Assembly: GCA_041738285.1 (NCBI GenBank)
Contig: JBGSQB010000056.1
Location: 1-18,943 of the forward strand
Length of the DNA: 18,943 nucleotides
From: SZUA-521 sp041738285
GTDB taxonomy: Bacteria > Pseudomonadota > Gammaproteobacteria > Pseudomonadales > Azotimanducaceae
Reading direction: 5' to 3'
Below are positions 6,434 to 13,527 of this stretch, piece by piece. Under the pieces are notes generated by a model that saw nothing but the letters and a program-made list of their open reading frames with translations, did not search any database and was not told the DNA's origin. How positions within the stretch are numbered: position 1 is the stretch's first letter; each line of letters starts with the position of its first letter. The position numbers and the translations under genes are program-made.

Positions 6434-8595
6434 AGCGCAGGACATTTTCACTCTCGCGCCGCCAGTTCGTCGTCGGCAGCACCGCGGCCGGCCTGACCCT
6501 GGGCTTTGGCGTACCCCTGCCCGGTCGCCAAGCACATGCGCAACCGGCCTTCCCTGACGAGATCAACGCATGGGTTGTCGTCCGTCCGGACGAACAGGTG
6601 GTGATTCGCATCGCCCGTTCGGAAATGGGTCAAGGTACGCTCACGGGGCTCGCGCAGCTCGTCGCCGAAGAACTCGAATGCGACTGGGGCAACGTCACCA
6701 CCGAGTATCCGTCGCCGGCAACCAACCTCGAGCGTGGCCGGGTCTGGCAGAGCTTCGCCACCGGCGGCAGTCGCGGTATCCGCGAGTCCCACGACTATGT
6801 CCGACGCGGCGGCGCTGCAGCCCGGGAGATGCTCATCACCGCCGCTGCTGCGCAGTGGCAGGTAGCGCCCGCAGCCTGTCGGGCCGAGAACGGCGTGATC
6901 CACGGCCCGAACGGTAAACGCACGACGTTCGGCAAAGTAGCCGCCGCCGCCGCGCAACTGGACGTACCCGAGACGGTGACTCTCAAGGACCCGAAGAACT
7001 GGAAAATCATCGGCAAGCCCGTCAAACGGCTGGACACCGACGACAAACTCACGGGCAAACAGATGTACGGCGCGGACGTGAGACTGCCGGGCATGCTGAA
7101 TGCCGCCATCAAGCAGTGTCCCGTTTTCGGCGGCACGCTGGTTTCGTTCGACGACGCGAAGGTCAGACTGCTTCCCGGTGTGAAGAAAGTGGTCGCGGTG
7201 GAGAACGCAGTCGCCGTCGTTGCAGAGCGCTGGTGGCAGGCGAAGACCGCGCTCGATCAGCTGCCGATCACGTGGGACGAAGGCGAAAATGCAGGCGCAT
7301 CGAGTGCAGCGACTGCCGAGATTCTCACAGCCGGTCTAGATGCTGACGATGCATTCGTCGGCAATCAGGCTGGCGATGCCGCGGCCGCCATCAAAAGCGC
7401 CGCCAAGCATGTCTCTGCGGTATACGGCTATCCGCATCAGAACCACGCCACCATGGAGCCGATGAACGCCACCGCGCGCTGGACGGAAGATCGCTGCGAA
7501 GTGTGGTGTCCGACGCAAAACGGCGAAGGTGCGCTGGCATCGACGGCAGAGGCCGCCGGCCTGCCACCGCAGCAATGCGAGGTATACAAGACGCTGCTCG
7601 GTGGCGGCTTCGGCCGGCGCGGCGCGGGCGACTACATTCGGCAGGCCGTCCTGATTGCGCAACACTTCCCCGGCACGCCGGTGAAACTGTTGTGGACGCG
7701 GGAAGAAGACATGCAGCATGGCTTCTTTCATCCATTGACCCAGGCCAAACTCACCGCCGGCCTCGATGCCAAGCGCAACATCGCGGGCTTTCGCGTCCGC
7801 ATATCCGGGCAATCGATTCTCGCCGGCCTGATGCCCGATCGACTGGCGGGCGGCAATGGCGATCCCGTCACCTTCCAGTGCTATGCGCCATCCGGTGAGC
7901 ACGCGCTCGCCTACGATTTCGCGGACGTGCTGGTCGACCACGCAATGCGCAATCCCCCCGTGCGCCCCGGCTTCTGGCGCGGCGTCAATGCCAACCAGAA
8001 CACGTTCTACACCGAGTCGTTCATCGATGAGCTCGCCCATGCGGCGGGTCGCGATCCGCTCGAGTTTCGCCTCGCCCACATGAGCAAGCATCCGAACAAC
8101 GCAGCGGTGCTCAAGGCAGTGGCAGACCGCGTGGGTTGGGGTTCGCCCGCACCGGCGGGTGTCTTCCGGGGACTGGCGCAGTGCACCGCTTTCGCGAGTC
8201 ACATTGCGGCCTGTGCAGAAGTCTCCGTCACCAATGGAGCGCTCAAGATCCACCGAATCGTTGCAGCCACCGACTGCGGCTACGCAGTCAACCCGCAGCA
8301 GATCGAAGCGCAGGTTGAAGGTTCGTTCGTGTACGGTCTTTCGGCGGCGTTGTACGGTGAGTGCACGGTCAAGGACGGTCGCATCGAGCAGGACAATTTC
8401 CACACCTATCCGGTGATGCGGCTGGCCGAGATGCCGAAGGTCGAGACCATCGTCATGCCATCCGGCGGTTTCTGGGGCGGTGTCGGCGAGCCGACCATCG
8501 CGGTGGCCGCACCGGCAGTCATGAACGCAATCTTCGCCGCCACCGGCAAGCGTGTTCGCACCTTGCCGCTGAAGCATCACGACCTGACGGCGTGA
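6430..8595 (+). CDS. iorB: Molybdenum hydroxylase molybdopterin subunit (isoquinoline 1-oxidoreductase beta-like), Tat-exported
   Basis: The 721-residue large subunit binds the molybdenum cofactor and hydroxylates the substrate, typically an N-heteroaromatic or aldehyde; the actual substrate cannot be read from the sequence. It begins with a Tat leader (SRRQFVV at 9-15, hydrophobic stretch, AHA cleavage near 37), so it is periplasmic or membrane-bound. Xanthine-oxidase-family features include EMGQGTLTGLAQLVAEEL, LLGGGFGRRG near 390, FWRGVNANQN, and the C-terminal GGVGEP with the expected catalytic glutamate E687. No FAD subunit is encoded nearby, as usual for two-subunit IorAB-type enzymes that pass electrons to cytochrome c. 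It overlaps iorA by ATGA, and its TGA shares one base with the ATG of soxX, a junction that is unusual for this family. Confidence 0.93.
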   Translation: MKRRTFSLSRRQFVVGSTAAGLTLGFGVPLPGRQAHAQPAFPDEINAWVVVRPDEQVVIRIARSEMGQGTLTGLAQLVAEELECDWGNVTTEYPSPATNLERGRVWQSFATGGSRGIRESHDYVRRGGAAAREMLITAAAAQWQVAPAACRAENGVIHGPNGKRTTFGKVAAAAAQLDVPETVTLKDPKNWKIIGKPVKRLDTDDKLTGKQMYGADVRLPGMLNAAIKQCPVFGGTLVSFDDAKVRLLPGVKKVVAVENAVAVVAERWWQAKTALDQLPITWDEGENAGASSAATAEILTAGLDADDAFVGNQAGDAAAAIKSAAKHVSAVYGYPHQNHATMEPMNATARWTEDRCEVWCPTQNGEGALASTAEAAGLPPQQCEVYKTLLGGGFGRRGAGDYIRQAVLIAQHFPGTPVKLLWTREEDMQHGFFHPLTQAKLTAGLDAKRNIAGFRVRISGQSILAGLMPDRLAGGNGDPVTFQCYAPSGEHALAYDFADVLVDHAMRNPPVRPGFWRGVNANQNTFYTESFIDELAHAAGRDPLEFRLAHMSKHPNNAAVLKAVADRVGWGSPAPAGVFRGLAQCTAFASHIAACAEVSVTNGALKIHRIVAATDCGYAVNPQQIEAQVEGSFVYGLSAALYGECTVKDGRIEQDNFHTYPVMRLAEMPKVETIVMPSGGFWGGVGEPTIAVAAPAVMNAIFAATGKRVRTLPLKHHDLTA

Positions 8596-9050
8596 TGCGC
8601 GGCGTAGTCGCGTCGTTCGCGCTGGCCCTTCTGGTGACGCACGCGAGTCAGGCGAGCGCCAACGTCGTCGACTTCGTCGTGCGAGATGATGCAGTGTCTG
8701 CACCACTTGATGGGCTTGCAGGTAACGCGAGACGCGGCGAGCTCATCGTACGTGATCGCCGCGTGGGCAACTGCCTCATATGCCATAGCGTACCGATCGA
8801 CGACGAGGCATTTCCTGGCGATATTGGACCGCCGCTCGCTGGAGTGGGGAAACGCTTGCAGCCGGGTCAACTTCGCCTGCGACTCATCGACTCCAGTCGG
8901 CTCAATCCGGCGACGCTGATGCCGCCCTACTACCGAATCGATCGCCTCACGGATGTCGCGCCGGAGTACGCAGGTACTCCAGCGCTCGATGCGCAGCAGA
9001 TCGAAGATGTGGTGGCGTACCTTTCCACGCTGACGGATCCGTCGCAGTGA
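8595..9050 (+). CDS. soxX: Sulfur-oxidation c-type cytochrome SoxX
   Basis: SoxX is the small cytochrome of the SoxXA complex, which joins thiosulfate or other sulfur compounds to the SoxY cysteine arm in the periplasm. The 151-residue protein has a Sec signal peptide (about 1-22, ending ASQASA), a single heme motif CLICH (60-64), GDIGPPLAGVG, and the SoxX-specific SRLNPATLMPPYYR (101-114), where M109 is the likely axial ligand. The C-terminus QQIEDVVAYLSTL is also typical. I chose the ATG in TGATG, which overlaps the preceding stop by one base; a GTG one codon upstream is an alternative. The stop overlaps soxY by GTGA. Confidence 0.95.
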   Translation: MRGVVASFALALLVTHASQASANVVDFVVRDDAVSAPLDGLAGNARRGELIVRDRRVGNCLICHSVPIDDEAFPGDIGPPLAGVGKRLQPGQLRLRLIDSSRLNPATLMPPYYRIDRLTDVAPEYAGTPALDAQQIEDVVAYLSTLTDPSQ

Positions 9051-9496
9051 ATCGGCGGCGCACCATCGGATACGCGCTCGCCGCGGGCGTCGCTGCATTC
9101 GTTGCACCGTGCCGCGCCCGCGCGACGCCGCAGATGCGCGACGATGTCATTGCGGCTACCACGCGCGGCGCATCGATCCAGGATGGTCGCGTCGTGCTCA
9201 CGATTCCTGCCATCGCGGAGAACGGACTGTCGGTGTACACCACCGTTCACGTCGACAGTCCCATGACCGAGATCGACCACGTGCGCGCCATTCACATCAT
9301 CGCGCAGCACAACCCCATCGCCCGCCTCGTCACGTTCAATCTGTCGCCGCGCGCCGGGGTCGCCAAAGTGTCGACCAACATTCGCCTGGCGGCATCGCAG
9401 GAGGTGACCGCGCTCGCAGAGCTGAGCGACGGTACGTTCTGGCGCGACGTCAAGTCCGTGATCGTGACACTCGCCGCCTGCATTGACGGGGGCTAG
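9047..9496 (+). CDS. soxY: Thiosulfate/sulfur carrier protein SoxY
   Basis: SoxY carries sulfur intermediates covalently on a cysteine near its flexible C-terminus while bound to SoxZ. The 149-residue protein starts with a Tat-like leader (RRRTIGYALAAG, with a possible ARA cleavage near 26), followed by the Ig-like SoxY domain with the segment IPAIAENGLSVYTTVHVDSP. Its end reads LAACIDGG rather than the canonical GGCGG. The carrier cysteine (C145, codon 9479-9481) is present, but with Ala-Ala before it and Ile-Asp inserted after it. The GTG start overlaps the soxX stop by 4 nt, and soxZ follows after 8 nt. Confidence 0.93.
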   Translation: MNRRRTIGYALAAGVAAFVAPCRARATPQMRDDVIAATTRGASIQDGRVVLTIPAIAENGLSVYTTVHVDSPMTEIDHVRAIHIIAQHNPIARLVTFNLSPRAGVAKVSTNIRLAASQEVTALAELSDGTFWRDVKSVIVTLAACIDGG

Positions 9497-9504
9497 TCGC
9501 AGCG

Positions 9505-9834
9505 ATGTCACTGGCCATTGCCCGCGTATCGATACCTGCCGAGGCCCGGCGTGGCAGTGTCATCGAGATCAAGGCGCTGATCCGGCATCCCATGGAAACC
9601 GGTTACCGCTTGGATAGCATGGGTCGGCGCATCCCCCGACACATCGTACGCAGCTTTCGTGCCCGCTACGCGGGGGAGGAGTTCTTCAGCATGGACCTCA
9701 CCCAGGGCATTGCCGCCAACCCGTTCTTCGCGTTCTCGGTCGTCGCTTCGGAGTCTGCGGAACTCGCGTTCGAGTGGGAAGACGAGCACGGCGAAACGAC
9801 GACCGTCGTCAAGGCACTCACGGTCATCGAGTGA
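9505..9834 (+). CDS. soxZ: Sulfur carrier scaffold protein SoxZ
   Basis: SoxZ forms the heterodimer with SoxY that presents the sulfur-bound arm to the other Sox enzymes. The 109-residue protein lacks a signal peptide, as is normal; it is co-exported with Tat-bearing SoxY. Family motifs seen are EIKALIRHPMETGYR (21-35), RRIPRHIVRSF, EEFFSMDL, GIAANPFFAFSV and LAFEWEDEHGET. The last gene-pair junction is a GTGA overlap with soxA, so translation is coupled. Confidence 0.96.
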   Translation: MSLAIARVSIPAEARRGSVIEIKALIRHPMETGYRLDSMGRRIPRHIVRSFRARYAGEEFFSMDLTQGIAANPFFAFSVVASESAELAFEWEDEHGETTTVVKALTVIE

Positions 9835-10586
9835 AGGCGGCGTTAGCAACGCTCACGATGATCTGCGCAGCGACGCTGCATGCGTCGCCGCCGCAGTCCG
9901 GAACGCACTTACTCAGTCCTGAACTTCGCGCGCAACAAGTGGACGCGGCTGCCAATCCCGGCATGTTATGGGTGTTCGAAGGCGGTGAGTTGTGGGGCGA
10001 CGCATCCGTCGATCGCCCGAAGTCCTGCGCCAGCTGCCACGGTCAAGCGCAAGACAGCATGCGCGGCGTCGCCGTGCAGTACCCAAAGTTCGACGCCGAC
10101 GCTGGCACGCTGCTCAATCTGGAGGGCCGTATCAACCGTTGCCGAACGCAACACCAGGGCGCACAACCGCTACCTTACGAGTCCAACGAACTACTCGCCT
10201 TGACGGCGTTCGTTGCCAGGCAGTCTCTGGGGATGCCGATGCAGGTAGCTATCGATGGTGGGGCTGCACCATTCCATGCGGCGGGTGATGCGTTCTATCA
10301 CCGTCGACAGGGACAACTGAATCTCTCCTGCGCGCAATGTCACGACAGTCAGGTCGGTCAGCGCCTGCGCGGTGACGTCATCAGCCAGGGTCAGCCAACC
10401 GGCTACCCGGCCTACCGCATCGAGTGGCAGGGGCTCGGTTCTTTGCACCGACGACTTCGCGCCTGCTCGCTCGGCGTGCGCGCAGTACAGTTCGAGTATG
10501 GATCGGCACCGTACTTGGCTCTCGAGCTGTTTCTTGCCAAGCGCGCTGAAGGTTTGCCCAACGAAACACCGGCCATCCGACGATGA
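9831..10586 (+). CDS. soxA: Sulfur-oxidation diheme cytochrome SoxA
   Basis: SoxA is the catalytic subunit of SoxXA, where the cysteine-heme site oxidatively couples the sulfur substrate to SoxY. I chose the GTG start that overlaps the soxZ stop (GTGA) because a signal peptide follows at once (about 1-18). This gives 251 residues. Two heme motifs are present, CASCH (66-70) and CAQCH (167-171), so this is the diheme form. C104 in the segment INRCRTQHQGAQPLPYES is the expected ligand of the first heme, and C212 in RACSLG is the expected active-site (persulfide) ligand of the second. ESNELLALTAFVARQS is also typical. fccB follows after 10 nt. Confidence 0.95.
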   Translation: MKAALATLTMICAATLHASPPQSGTHLLSPELRAQQVDAAANPGMLWVFEGGELWGDASVDRPKSCASCHGQAQDSMRGVAVQYPKFDADAGTLLNLEGRINRCRTQHQGAQPLPYESNELLALTAFVARQSLGMPMQVAIDGGAAPFHAAGDAFYHRRQGQLNLSCAQCHDSQVGQRLRGDVISQGQPTGYPAYRIEWQGLGSLHRRLRACSLGVRAVQFEYGSAPYLALELFLAKRAEGLPNETPAIRR

Positions 10587-10596
10587 AGCATCAACG

Positions 10597-11874
10597 ATGA
10601 AGAGCACGCGGTACAACCGCCGCCAGTTCCTCCACGTAGGCGGCGCCGTCGTCGCCGGCTGCACCGCACCGATCATCCGCAAGCGCGCGCCCAAGATCGT
10701 GATCATCGGCGGTGGCGTTGGCGGTCTGTCGGTATTGCGACAGCTGGCAGACGACGGTCGCGGCGCCTTCGACATCACACTCATCGAACCGAAGCGCATC
10801 TACACGACATGCTTCTACTCGAACCTCTACGTGGGTGGCTTACGCGATCTAGCATCGATTCAGTTCGGCTATGACGCGTTGGGCGCGTTGCCTGGTGTGC
10901 GGATGGTTCACGACACTGCGACCGCCATCGACGCGGATGCCAGGCAGGTGCTACTGCGCGACGGGACTCGACTGCCCTACGACCGACTCGTGGTGTCGCC
11001 GGGTATCGACGTCGACTATGACTCGGTCCCTGGCTGGTCGCAGGCGGCCGCGCAACGCATGCCACATGCGTGGCAATCGGGCGCGCAGACTGAGCGACTC
11101 ACCGAGCAGCTTGCGTTGGTGCCCGATGGTGGCCTGGTGGTGGTCATCGCCCCACCCAACCCGTACCGATGTCCACCCGGTCCGTACGAACGGGTATCCA
11201 TGATGGCGCATGCCCTGACTGCGCGCGGACGCAGCCGCGCGCGCATCGTCGTGATCGATCCGAAGGAGAGCTTCTCCAAGCAACCGCTATTCCAGCAAGG
11301 CTGGGAACGACACTACCCCGGCATGATCGAGTGGCTGCCGCCGATGATTCATGACGGTGTGAGGCGTGTGGATGTGGAAACCATGACCGTGGAAACCGGG
11401 TTCGAGACCTACCGGAACTGCGACCTCGTCAACGTGATTCCGCGACAGGTCGCTGGTGCAATTGCGCGCCATGCAGGGCTCACGGATGCCGGCGGCTACT
11501 GTCCGATCGATGCGGCTACCATGAAGTCGCAGCACCATGCGGAGATCTTCGTACTGGGAGATGCCGCCATCGCTGGCGACATGCCGAAGTCGGCGTACGC
11601 GGCCAACAGTCAGGCGAACATCGTTGCCCAGGTGATTCGTCAGGAGCTGCGCGATGAAGGCGCGGTCACACCGAGCTATCGCAATCGATGCTGGAGCCTC
11701 GTTGATGAATCGGACAGCGTGTTCGTCGGCGGTACCTATGAGCCGGCTGCCGGCAAGATTGCCCAGGTCGAATCCGAGATCTCGACGCTGGACGACTCTG
11801 CAGCGGTAAGGCTCACCAACTACGGCGACTCCGCCGCATGGTACCTCGGGCTCACCTCGACCCTCTTTGGGTGA
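10597..11874 (+). CDS. fccB: Sulfide dehydrogenase (flavocytochrome c) flavoprotein subunit, Tat-exported
   Basis: This flavoprotein (FccB/SoxF type) oxidises sulfide or protein-bound sulfur and passes electrons to a cytochrome c. The 425-residue protein has a Tat leader (NRRQFLH at 7-13), the FAD-binding IIGGGVGGLSVLRQL (36-50), a redox cysteine at C72 (YTTCFYSNLYVGG), its partner C302 (GYCPID), and the FAD-contact segment VLGDAAIAGDMPKSAYAANS. Both cysteines of the family's active disulfide are therefore present. After the twin arginines the leader contains VAGC with C22, which fits a lipobox, so it may be a Tat lipoprotein anchored to a membrane. The first ATG with the leader is used. The usual cytochrome partner (fccA/soxE) is not in the window. 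Confidence 0.93.
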   Translation: MKSTRYNRRQFLHVGGAVVAGCTAPIIRKRAPKIVIIGGGVGGLSVLRQLADDGRGAFDITLIEPKRIYTTCFYSNLYVGGLRDLASIQFGYDALGALPGVRMVHDTATAIDADARQVLLRDGTRLPYDRLVVSPGIDVDYDSVPGWSQAAAQRMPHAWQSGAQTERLTEQLALVPDGGLVVVIAPPNPYRCPPGPYERVSMMAHALTARGRSRARIVVIDPKESFSKQPLFQQGWERHYPGMIEWLPPMIHDGVRRVDVETMTVETGFETYRNCDLVNVIPRQVAGAIARHAGLTDAGGYCPIDAATMKSQHHAEIFVLGDAAIAGDMPKSAYAANSQANIVAQVIRQELRDEGAVTPSYRNRCWSLVDESDSVFVGGTYEPAAGKIAQVESEISTLDDSAAVRLTNYGDSAAWYLGLTSTLFG

Positions 11875-11885
11875 AGCGCAGGCGT

Positions 11886-11945
11886 CCTTGTGCGAGCGCC
11901 CTCGGGCGCGAATGATGATTCGCGGGCAAGCCCGCTCCCACCAGG
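11886..11945. repeat. Inverted pair of REP elements (BIME-like), likely bidirectional terminator
   Basis: Two 28-bp units face each other across a 4-bp GATG spacer: 11886-11913 and 11918-11945. The left unit holds the perfect hairpin GCGCCC-TC-GGGCGC (11896-11909) and the right one GCGGGC-AA-GCCCGC (11922-11935). When the right unit is reverse-complemented the two differ at about seven positions, mostly paired compensatory changes in the stem. The right unit and its GCTCCCACC flank closely resemble Pseudomonas REP sequences. The pair fills the gap between the convergent fccB and VOC genes, where it could end transcription from both sides. Confidence 0.8.
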
Positions 11946-11953
11946 TCCGGCAG

Positions 11954-12475
11954 TCACGCCGGGAGCGGTTCCCAGTTCTTGCGCAGCGGCGGCTTGTCGT
12001 CACTCAAGTCGTCGCTGTGTACGGCCTTCAACGCACGCGCCGCATCGTCTGCCGTGAACGCGTGTGTGGTCAGGCAGAATTCGACCATGATGCCGTTCGG
12101 ATCATTGACATAGATCGACGTGCACCAATGGTGGTCGAGCTCCATCACCGCATGACCGGCCCGGCGAATACGGTCGCGCTTGCCCGCCAGGTCATCGACA
12201 CTATCGGCGCCGAAAGCAATGTGATTGGTCCACAGCGGCAAGCCAAGACCTGCTGAAATCGAGGTGGAAAACTCCTTTGGCAGATTGGCGTCGTGCAACT
12301 CCCAGAAGGCCATCATCTCGCCGTTGCCGGTATCGTAGAAAAAGTGCTTCGCCCAACCGCCGCCAGGTGTCTGCGCCTTTTCAACCCGAACCAGCCGGAA
12401 CCCCATGGCGTTGGAATAGAACTCGTGGGTTGCCGGCATGTCACGCGTGGCAATGGCCAGATGATGAAACGACAT
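11954..12475 (-). CDS. VOC-family (glyoxalase/extradiol dioxygenase-like) protein
   Basis: A 173-residue metalloprotein of the vicinal oxygen chelate superfamily. The two beta-alpha-beta-beta-beta modules are visible: MSFHHLAIATRDMPATHEFY with a metal-binding histidine at H4/H5, MMAFWEL with E59, then NHIAFGADS with H85 and IYVNDPNGIMVEF with E132. These fit a His-Glu-His-Glu type metal site. The DPNG-VEF ending is typical of ring-cleavage or isomerase-like members, but the substrate cannot be assigned. The ATG has GGAG about 9 nt upstream. It is 50 nt downstream of the GAPDH gene and in the same direction, so probably the last gene of that operon. Confidence 0.85.
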   Translation of the reverse strand: MSFHHLAIATRDMPATHEFYSNAMGFRLVRVEKAQTPGGGWAKHFFYDTGNGEMMAFWELHDANLPKEFSTSISAGLGLPLWTNHIAFGADSVDDLAGKRDRIRRAGHAVMELDHHWCTSIYVNDPNGIMVEFCLTTHAFTADDAARALKAVHSDDLSDDKPPLRKNWEPLPA

Positions 12476-12525
12476 GGCGTGAGCTCCGCGAAAAGCGCCA
12501 GCCTAAATCGTTTCGGGCGCCCAGC

Positions 12526-13527
12526 TCAACCACCCGCCGCCATCAACGCGAGCACATCGCACACGCGATTGGAGTAGCCCCATTCGTTGTCATACCAGCT
12601 CAACGTCTTCAGGAATCGACCACCGCCCACCTGGGTAAAGCTCGCGTCGAACACACAGGAGTGAGGGTTGCCGATGATGTCCGAGGAGACGACCGGTTCA
12701 CGGGTGAACTCGATGATGTTGCGCAGTCGCGGCGTCGCGGCCGCCCGTTGCACGGCATCGTTCACTTCCTCGACGGTCACCGATCGCTCGAGTTCGACGA
12801 ACAGATCGACCACGGAACCATCCGGCACGGGCACCCGCGCCGCGATGCCGTCGAGCTTTCCTTTCAGTTGCGGCAGCACCTGGCCAACGGCCTTGGCCGC
12901 CCCAGTGGATGTCGGAATCGTATTCTCTGCCGCCGCGCGGCTGCGGCGCCAGTCTTTGTGCGGCACGTCGGCCAGCCGCTGATCGTTGGTGTAGGCATGT
13001 ACCGTGTTCATCACCCCTTCGCGGATTCCGAAGGCGTCGTTCAGAATCTTCGCAACCGGGGCGAGGCAATTCGTAGTGCAGCTCGCATTCGAGACGATTC
13101 GGTGCGATGGCAACAACCCCTCTTCATTCACACCAAGCACGACCGTGTAGTCGATCTCATCTTTGGCGGGCACGGTCAACAGGGCACGCTTCGCGCCCGC
13201 GTTGAGATGCATCGAAACATCCTTGCGACTGCGAAACGCCCCTGATGCCTCCACCACCACGTCGACGCCCAGCTCCGCCCACGGCAGCTGAGTCGGATCG
13301 CGTTCGCACAGCATCTTCGCGCGCGTGTTCGCGGTTACCATGATGCCGTCTTCCAATGAAAGGTCGCGCTTGAACCGTCCCATCACGGTGTCGTAGTTGA
13401 GCAGGTACCGCAGTGCTTCGGGCTCGAACAAGTCGTTGATTGCAACAACCTCCAGCTGTTCCAGTCGATCAGCGATACGGAACACTGCGCGGCCGACGCG
13501 TCCAAAGCCGTTGATGGCAATCCTCAT
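12526..13527 (-). CDS. gap: Type I glyceraldehyde-3-phosphate dehydrogenase
   Basis: This enzyme oxidises glyceraldehyde 3-phosphate to 1,3-bisphosphoglycerate with NAD(P)+ in the cytosol. The 333-residue protein is complete: NAD-binding INGFGRVGR (5-13), ND at 31-32 typical of NAD preference, catalytic C150 in SNASCTTNC with H177 in VHAYT, the phosphate-binding STGAAKAV (207-214), R231, and C-terminal WYDNEWGYSNRV. The ATG overlaps the stop of the upstream paralogue by ATGA and has GGAGAA 7 nt upstream, inside that gene. E. coli-type erythrose-4-phosphate dehydrogenase is a related alternative, but nothing here points to it. Confidence 0.95.
   Translation of the reverse strand: MRIAINGFGRVGRAVFRIADRLEQLEVVAINDLFEPEALRYLLNYDTVMGRFKRDLSLEDGIMVTANTRAKMLCERDPTQLPWAELGVDVVVEASGAFRSRKDVSMHLNAGAKRALLTVPAKDEIDYTVVLGVNEEGLLPSHRIVSNASCTTNCLAPVAKILNDAFGIREGVMNTVHAYTNDQRLADVPHKDWRRSRAAAENTIPTSTGAAKAVGQVLPQLKGKLDGIAARVPVPDGSVVDLFVELERSVTVEEVNDAVQRAAATPRLRNIIEFTREPVVSSDIIGNPHSCVFDASFTQVGGGRFLKTLSWYDNEWGYSNRVCDVLALMAAGG

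Noticed and set aside
7336..8706. 456-codon open frame antisense to iorB
   Set aside because: It lies wholly opposite well-conserved iorB and soxX codons, its translation is Arg/His/Val-rich without any domain, and it is explained by GC-rich third-position bias.
12277..13245. 322-codon open frame antisense to the GAPDH and VOC genes
   Set aside because: Both opposite-strand genes have clear catalytic motifs; the frame shows no recognisable protein features.
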